Source: SYOC01 sp964441775
GTDB taxonomy: Bacteria; Desulfobacterota; Binatia; Bin18
Length of the DNA stretch: 64,000 nucleotides
Direction: 5' to 3'
Assembly: GCA_964441775.1 (NCBI GenBank)
Contig: CAYTVL010000012.1
Location: 1 to 64,000 of the forward strand
Both the position numbers and the translations under genes were made by a program. Of the stretch, positions 58,678-64,000 are shown piece by piece. Within the stretch, counting starts at the first letter, position 1, and each line of letters begins with the position of its first letter. Below the pieces are notes generated by a model. The model had not been told where the DNA came from and made no database searches. It saw nothing but the letters and a program-made list of their open reading frames with translations.

Positions 58678-60423
58678 CTAGCCAACCGACTCCGATGTCA
58701 AACGGTAATCTTGCGGCAACCAGTCTTCTTGCGCCTGTGGGGAACTATATTCATACGGCCCGCGATACACGATAGGCTGCGCGTCAAAATTTCCGTGCCC
58801 CGGTGGAGACGGGGTGCTCCATTCCAGCGTGTTTGCTTGCCAAGGGTTCCGTTCGGCTTTGCGCCCTCTGAACAGGCTCCAGAAAAAATTGAGGACGAAA
58901 ACAAACTGAGCGATGAAGAGGCACAGCGCACTCTGGGTAATGAAAATGTTCCACTCCTGCATGGGTCGGAGAAACTCGTACTGCAACGGATTATAGATGC
59001 GACGCATGTGTCCAGCCACCCCCAGGAAGTGCATGGGAAAAAAGGCGCCGTTGAAGAAGATGAAGGTCAACACAAAATGCACCTTGCCCAGCGCCTCGTT
59101 CATCATGCGACCAAAGAGCTTGGGAAACCAATAGTACAGCGCGGCGAACATAGAGAAGATGATACCCGCGACCACATAATGGAAATGCGCCACGATAAAA
59201 TAGGTGTCATGGATAAAAATGTCGACCGGCGTCGAAGCCATGTAGATACCGCTGAGTCCGCCTACGACAAAATTCGAGACGAACCCCAGCGTGAACAACA
59301 TGGGCGTGGCGAACCGAATGTTCCCGCCCCATAAGGTGCCGAGCCAATTGAAGGTTTTAATCGCCGAGGGAACGGCAATGACCATCGTTGAGAGCATGAA
59401 CGCTGTGCCCAGCGCCGGGTTCATCCCACTCTGGAACATGTGATGCCCCCACACCAACCACGACAGAAACGCCAGAGCGAGCATGGAGAAAACCATTGCT
59501 CTGTAGCCAAAAATGGGTTTGCGGGAAAATGTAGACAAGATATCCGAAGTAATGCCCATGGCTGGTAAGACGAGAATGTAGACCTCGGGATGACCAAAGA
59601 ACCAGAACAAGTGTTGCCACAGCAGTGGTTGCCCGCCGCCTTCGGGCAGGAAAAAACTGGTGCCTAACGTGCGGTCAAACAACAACATTACCAATGCGGC
59701 CGACAACACCGGCAGCGCTAGCAGCAGCAGGACCGCCGTGATGAACAACGACCAAATCGTGAGCGGCAGTCGAAACCACTGCATCCCCGGCGCGCGCATG
59801 TTCACAATCGTCGTGATGTAATTGATGGAGCCCATCAGTGACGACACGCTCAGGATCAAAAGGCTGATGATCCAGAGATTCACGCCCCACTCGACCCCGC
59901 TGTACTGACCCTTGGCCGAGAGGGTGGCGTACATCGTCCATCCGCCTGCCGCCGCGCCGCCCGGCACGAAGAAGCTGGAGATCATCAGCACGGCAGCCGG
60001 GACCGCGACCCAAAAGGACAGCATATTGAGAGTGGGGAATGCCATGTCGCCTGCGCCAATCATGAGTGGGATAAGAAAATTGCCAAACCCGCCCACCAGG
60101 AACGGCATCACCACAAAAAAGATCATGATGGTCGCGTGCATAGTGAAGAGCGAGTTGTAAAAAGCGGGGTCCATCTGGCCGTGGTACATGTAGGGTTCAG
60201 GAATCCAACTGGTGAAGGGCACAACGGACTCCGGCCAGGCTAACTCCCAACGCATCATCATGGCCATGAGTCCGCCGAACACCAGCATAATCAGACTCAC
60301 CACCAGGAATTGACGGCCAATCATTTTATGATCAGTCGAAAAGAGATACGTACGCAGGAACCCGGTGTCAGCGTGTTGCGTCTGCGCCATGTCGTGAGCA
60401 GCTACGACTCCTGCGTCACCCAT
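58678..60423 (-). CDS. coxA: Cytochrome c oxidase subunit I
   Basis: A 581-residue protein of 12 helices. Heme and CuB ligands are visible: His in TMHATIMIFF, the His-Tyr crosslink motif FGHPEVYILVLP, WGHHMFQSGM for the CuB histidines, and HDTYFIVAHFHYVVAG for the last heme histidines. The E-V-Y of helix VI and YFIVAH place it with the A-type oxidases that use the D and K proton channels. AGGAGAGG precedes the ATG. The core of the operon with coxB 30 nt upstream. Confidence 0.97.
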   Translation of the reverse strand: MGDAGVVAAHDMAQTQHADTGFLRTYLFSTDHKMIGRQFLVVSLIMLVFGGLMAMMMRWELAWPESVVPFTSWIPEPYMYHGQMDPAFYNSLFTMHATIMIFFVVMPFLVGGFGNFLIPLMIGAGDMAFPTLNMLSFWVAVPAAVLMISSFFVPGGAAAGGWTMYATLSAKGQYSGVEWGVNLWIISLLILSVSSLMGSINYITTIVNMRAPGMQWFRLPLTIWSLFITAVLLLLALPVLSAALVMLLFDRTLGTSFFLPEGGGQPLLWQHLFWFFGHPEVYILVLPAMGITSDILSTFSRKPIFGYRAMVFSMLALAFLSWLVWGHHMFQSGMNPALGTAFMLSTMVIAVPSAIKTFNWLGTLWGGNIRFATPMLFTLGFVSNFVVGGLSGIYMASTPVDIFIHDTYFIVAHFHYVVAGIIFSMFAALYYWFPKLFGRMMNEALGKVHFVLTFIFFNGAFFPMHFLGVAGHMRRIYNPLQYEFLRPMQEWNIFITQSALCLFIAQFVFVLNFFWSLFRGRKAERNPWQANTLEWSTPSPPGHGNFDAQPIVYRGPYEYSSPQAQEDWLPQDYRLTSESVG

Positions 60424-60453
60424 CGGAGACCTCTCCTGTCAACGACGTCAATC

Positions 60454-61155
60454 TCACTGTCGGGCTCCCTCTGTCGCTGTGGCCTCGTGGGCAAGCCCAG
60501 ACTGCGGCCATTGCTGCGCAACCCATTGCCGATACTCGTCCGGACTCATCACGTACAGCCAGCCGCGCATGCCGGAGTGTCCGAACCCACACAGCTCCGC
60601 ACAGGGAATCTCATATTTCCCCGGTTTATTCGCTTGAAACCAAGCCAGGATTTCCCGACCGGGCACGGCGTCTTGTTTGAAGCGTAGATTCGGCAAGAAA
60701 AAGCTATGGATGACATCTTTCGACTTGAGAATCACACGAATGGGTTTCCCGGCAGGTACGTGGATTTCGTTCTCAACGTGTTTGTCATCGGCTGTGTCAA
60801 ACTGACCATCGGGCCCTGGGTAGAGCACCTCCCAGTTAAACTGTTTGGCTATGACCTGGATGACGGTGTCGGTCTCAGGAATATGGACCTTCAGCGCGTC
60901 CCATTTCGCCTTGCTGGCGAAGCCTAAGCCGATAAAAATGAGCGCTGGGATGATGGTCCACACGATTTCCAGAGCCGTATTCCCGTGCGTATAGATGGCG
61001 CGACGTCCCTCCTGATGGCGGTACTTGATGAGGAACAAGATCATGAGGAATGTGACGAGAAAGAACGCCGCCGTCGTGATGTAGTAAATAAAGTAAAAAA
61101 GCGCATCGATGCCCGCTCCATAGGGCGAGACGTCTTCCGGCAACCATCTGAGCAT
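60454..61155 (-). CDS. coxB: Cytochrome c oxidase subunit II
   Basis: A 233-residue protein. Two helices (DALFYFIYYITTAAFFLVTF; EIVWTIIPALIFIGLGFA) are followed by a periplasmic cupredoxin domain. The CuA site is complete: His150, Cys185, Glu187, Cys189, His193 and Met196 (PCAELCGFGHSGM). There is no signal peptide or lipobox and no fused cytochrome c, so the electron donor is a separate carrier. First gene of the oxidase operon; the 173 nt upstream to the next gene likely contain its promoter, which I cannot pinpoint. Confidence 0.96.
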   Translation of the reverse strand: MLRWLPEDVSPYGAGIDALFYFIYYITTAAFFLVTFLMILFLIKYRHQEGRRAIYTHGNTALEIVWTIIPALIFIGLGFASKAKWDALKVHIPETDTVIQVIAKQFNWEVLYPGPDGQFDTADDKHVENEIHVPAGKPIRVILKSKDVIHSFFLPNLRFKQDAVPGREILAWFQANKPGKYEIPCAELCGFGHSGMRGWLYVMSPDEYRQWVAQQWPQSGLAHEATATEGARQ

Positions 61156-61328
61156 GAACGCGTCGAATCCTTATTCCTGAACCACTGCCCCTCAGCTTTC
61201 TCGATGGGTATAGCGGAAAGCCGCGTCCGAGCAAAGAGAGGGCGCAAGAATTCGCTTTGTCTTTTTTTTAAGCGGAGCTGTTGGCTTCTTAGGGAGTTAG
61301 CGGGAAAGAGTCCTGAGAGACTACTTAC

Positions 61329-63892
61329 CTACTCCTCTTGTCGCTCCACCTCCTCATCTGTCGCCGCGAAATACAATCGCACTGTGTTGTCCTTACTGCC
61401 CGAGGCCAGGGTTTTGCCATCAGGACTAAAGGCGACAGTATCCACCGCGTTCGTGTGGCCGCTGAGGGTGGCCCGCGCCTGGCCGGTGGCGAGATCCCAA
61501 AGCTTGATCGTGTTGTCGTAACTGCCCGAGGCCAGGGTTTTGCCATCAGGACTAAAGGCGACAGTATCCACCGCGNNNNNNNNNNNNNNNNNNNNNNNNN
61601 NNNNNNNNNNNNNNNNNNNNNNNNNNNNNNNNNNNNNNNNNNNNNNNNNNNNNNNNNNNNNNNNNNNNNNNNNNNGCCGCTGAGGGTGGCCCGCGCCTGG
61701 CCGGTGGCGAGATCCCAAAGCTTGATCGTGGTGTCGTAACTGCCCGAGGCCAGGGTCTTGCCATCGGGACTAAAGGCGACAGACAACACCGCGTTCGTGT
61801 GGCCGCTGAGGGTGGCCCGCGCCTGGCCGGTGGCGAGATCCCAGAGCTTGATCGTGGTGTCCCAACTGCCCGAGGCGAGGGTCTTGCCATCGGGACTAAA
61901 GGCGACAGACAGCACCCCGCTCGTGTGACCGCTGAGCGTAGCCAACTCCTGGCCCGTAGCGAGGTCCCAGAGCTTGATCGTGGCGTCCTGACTACTCGAG
62001 GCCAGGATCTTGCCATCGGGACTAAAGGTGACAGACAGCACCCCGCTCGTGTGGCCGCTGAGCGTGCCTCGCACGCTGTGATAAAGCCGCCATAGGTAAT
62101 ACCAATCGAAGTCCCGCACATCATCCTGTGCACGAATAGCCTTCGTAGGTAGAAAGGTATTCAGGAGTTTTTGGCCCCGTGCAAAATTTTTTTCCGTAAA
62201 CGCTTGGTGTGCAAGGTTCATATTGGCAGCATAGAAAAGTTGACGATTGGCCTTTTCCCGCTCCTCTGCCCGCTTTTGCTGTTGTACTGCTCTCTCCTTT
62301 TGCTGCACCGCTTCCTGCTGCTGATACGCAACCCACGCGAAAACTGCAGCGATGATAAACGCCACGCCAAGGGCGCCCGCAAACAATCGCGTGCGTCGTA
62401 ACTCGCGCCGGCGTTGCGCTTCCTGTTCCTTTGCCTCGGCTTCTCGCGTTGTCCGGCTCTCTTCTAGAAAACTCATGGCCTTTTGCAAGCCAGGATGATA
62501 CCGTCGCGCCCAGGCTTCATTCGGATGAGACTTTTCATTCCAATCCAAGGCGAGTTGTAATGCCGGGTCGCGCAACAGTCCTTCTTCGCCTTTTTCGTAG
62601 CGCACGGCGGTGTCCGCCAGCCGTTTGTAGGTAGCAGCAGACTGAGCTTCTTCTTCTACCCAGTCTTTTAAGCGCTGCCAGTTACGGATCAGGCTCTCGT
62701 GTGAGATGTCAATCAGTGAATCGGCGGTCAGGGTCGCCTCGGCTGGCGGCGTCAGGAAGGAGCGGCCAGCATGGCGGAAGACGTTGATGACGGCGATGAC
62801 TTGCGCCTCGCCAGCTTCGGTTACCGCACAGAGGTCACGTATGGTCTGCGGGCGGCGGATCTCCCGGTTATCCGGGCCTTTTTCGGTCAGGCTCTTGAAG
62901 AGCTTTTCCGCCAGTTTTTGATTGGCGTCTGAAAGCTCAAAGTACGCTTCGTCGGCGTGGAGCGAGAGCGCGTTCGCGAGTCCACCAATCGCTTCGTAAT
63001 GACGCAGGTCAAGCGGCTCGTTGATCTGATGAGCTGTTTGCCAGTGGTCCCACGTGCGCATGAGCGCATGTTGTAGGATGGGCAACTGGTCGGGATCATC
63101 GCCGACATCGTTGAGCAAGCGGTTGACCAGGCGCGGCGCAATGGTGGCGTCGCCGACGGCAACGGGGCCGGTAATCGCCTCGCGGCGTTGCTCCCGCGTC
63201 AAGCGGGGGATGAGATACTGACTTTCATTGATTGCCTCGGGCAGGTCCCAGAATTGGGCGCAGTCGCCCAGATAGTCCGAGCGCATGGTCAGCGCGACGT
63301 AGATCGGCAGCTCTTGTTGGTGTATGGCTGCGAGCAGGAGTTTGACAAAAGCAGCTTTATCATTCTTGGTGGCTTGCTGGTCTGTTGCAGACTCGACACG
63401 GAACAGCTCTTCGAATTGATCGACGAGGATCAACACGTTTTCTGCGGATGGCAGGTGCGCTTGGCGTACGGCTTCGACTAACCCGAGGCTGCCGCGTCGC
63501 AATATTGCTTCGGTGATTGCAACCTGTTCGGGGTCCTGGTTGTGGTCTTGTGAACCAAACGCATCTGGCGTGCTCAGGGCGCCCGCCAAATTGGCGATCG
63601 GATCATTGCCGGGGCGCATGATCGCTACGCGCCAACGAGAACCTGCTGTGGTCATCAAGCCGCCCAGGAGCGCAGGCAAAAGTCCGGCGCGGACCAACGA
63701 GGATTTGCCACTCCCGGACGTCCCAACGACCGCCAGAAAGCGGGTGCGGCTCAGTTTGACAATGAGCTGTTCGCTCTGACCATCACGCCCGAAAAAGAGA
63801 TAACTTTCATGAAACTCGAACGGACGCAGACCCGGAAAGGGATTGTCAGGCTGCTCGATGTCAGCGAGTTTCTGTACGCTCTCTGCGATCAT
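61329..63892 (-). CDS. nSTAND ATPase with WD40 repeats (interrupted by assembly gap)
   Basis: N-terminal residues 15-420 are an nSTAND1-type NTPase (NPFPGLRPFEFHESYLFFGR; Walker A GTSGSGKS 57-64; ENVLILVDQFEELFR), the form of a conflict/signalling switch. One membrane helix follows near residues 500-520 (LFAGALGVAFIIAAVFAWVA), then a charged coil (QQQKRAEEREK). WD40 repeats of 42 residues come next (SVAFSPDGKTLASGSWDTTI, KLWDLATGQARATLSGHT). After the gap the proper frame resumes and ends RLYFAATDEEVERQEE at 61329; the apparent frameshift comes from the arbitrary gap length. ATG overlaps the upstream stop. Confidence 0.88.
61576..61675. other. Scaffold gap of 100 N within WD40 repeats
   Basis: Exactly 100 unknown bases, a conventional filler for an unsized gap. 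The flanks break at ACCGCG / GCCGCTGAG inside near-identical 126-bp repeat units, which explains why assembly failed. Confidence 0.97.
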
Positions 63893-64000
63893 ACTGCTGT
63901 ACTCTGCTGCTGTTTGAGTTGGTCAAGAAAGGGCGTGAGCGTGGCCGAATCGAAGCCCTGGTAGCTTTTCATCACGATGGCGTTAGGGCAACGAAAGCGC
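63889..64000 (-). CDS. C-terminal end of an upstream gene, unidentified
   Basis: Only the last 36 residues are visible (RFRCPNAIVMKSYQGFDSAT, LTPFLDQLKQQQSTAV). The stop overlaps the nSTAND gene start (ATGA), so the two are translationally coupled. nSTAND-WD40 proteins often follow an effector or protease-like gene, but too little is present to say what this is. Confidence 0.6.
   Translation of the reverse strand, partial: RFRCPNAIVMKSYQGFDSATLTPFLDQLKQQQSTAV

Overview
The window is about 64 kb of bacterial chromosome with roughly 55-57% GC. It is probably from an uncultured, aerobic, soil- or sediment-type lineage; Binatota/Desulfobacterota-like, Rokubacteria-like or Tectomicrobia-like bacteria are my best guesses. 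The guess rests on gene content: luciferase-like flavin oxidoreductases, a CaiB-type CoA-transferase, a phytanoyl-CoA dioxygenase, a COG2159 amidohydrolase, large cyclase/AAA/TPR regulators and an aa3/caa3-type oxidase. A run of exactly 100 N at 61576-61675 shows this is a scaffold, so probably a metagenome-assembled genome.

Layout. 1-5.2 kb: accessory metabolism (flavin oxidoreductase, aldo/keto reductase, CoA-transferase, MFS carrier, PhyH dioxygenase). 5.3-24.2 kb: a segment bounded by a 41-nt tRNA-Cys fragment (5346-5386) and the intact tRNA-Cys (24155-24227). It carries integrase remnants at both ends and is best read as an old genomic island. Its cargo is a glycosyltransferase/O-methyltransferase/Rieske operon, an ECF vitamin-type transporter operon containing a flavin oxidoreductase, two class III cyclase giants, and a ruined defence-type locus. 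That locus holds a SNF2-like helicase with a nonsense codon and a frameshift, a MazEF-type module whose toxin has an amber codon, and a DUF1156 methylase N-terminus fused to an integrase C-terminus.

24.4-37 kb: an HTH-citrate synthase divergent from an isopropylmalate-synthase-like gene across a palindrome; hydrolase, desaturase and amidohydrolase genes; a histidine kinase; an ExeA-ankyrin fusion; an OmpA lipoprotein; a CheY-like regulator; tRNA-Arg(CCG); and an ABC exporter. 37-43 kb: secreted or membrane proteins (cupredoxin, phosphoesterase, fibre-like protein, DUF3455 protein, MddA-like methyltransferase). Three of these genes share a conserved GAACAATTGTTC element 133-144 bp upstream of their start codons. 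43-52 kb: three more winged-helix/AAA/TPR regulators. 52-54.6 kb: small exported proteins. 54.6-61.2 kb: a complete heme-copper oxidase operon (coxB, coxA, ctaA, ctaB, two subunit III genes, small membrane proteins, DUF420). 61.3-64 kb: an nSTAND-WD40 protein interrupted by the assembly gap.

Two repeat classes run through the window and repeatedly lie inside genes. One is tandem heptanucleotide tracts, often as inverted pairs. The other is short palindromic elements that translate as LSKG/VLSxVEG/PERSEG-type peptides. Both sit in the linkers of the giant regulators and keep their frames open. With the GAACAATTGTTC element and the tRNA-Cys-bounded island, these are the least ordinary features. 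I do not see one clear new effector system.
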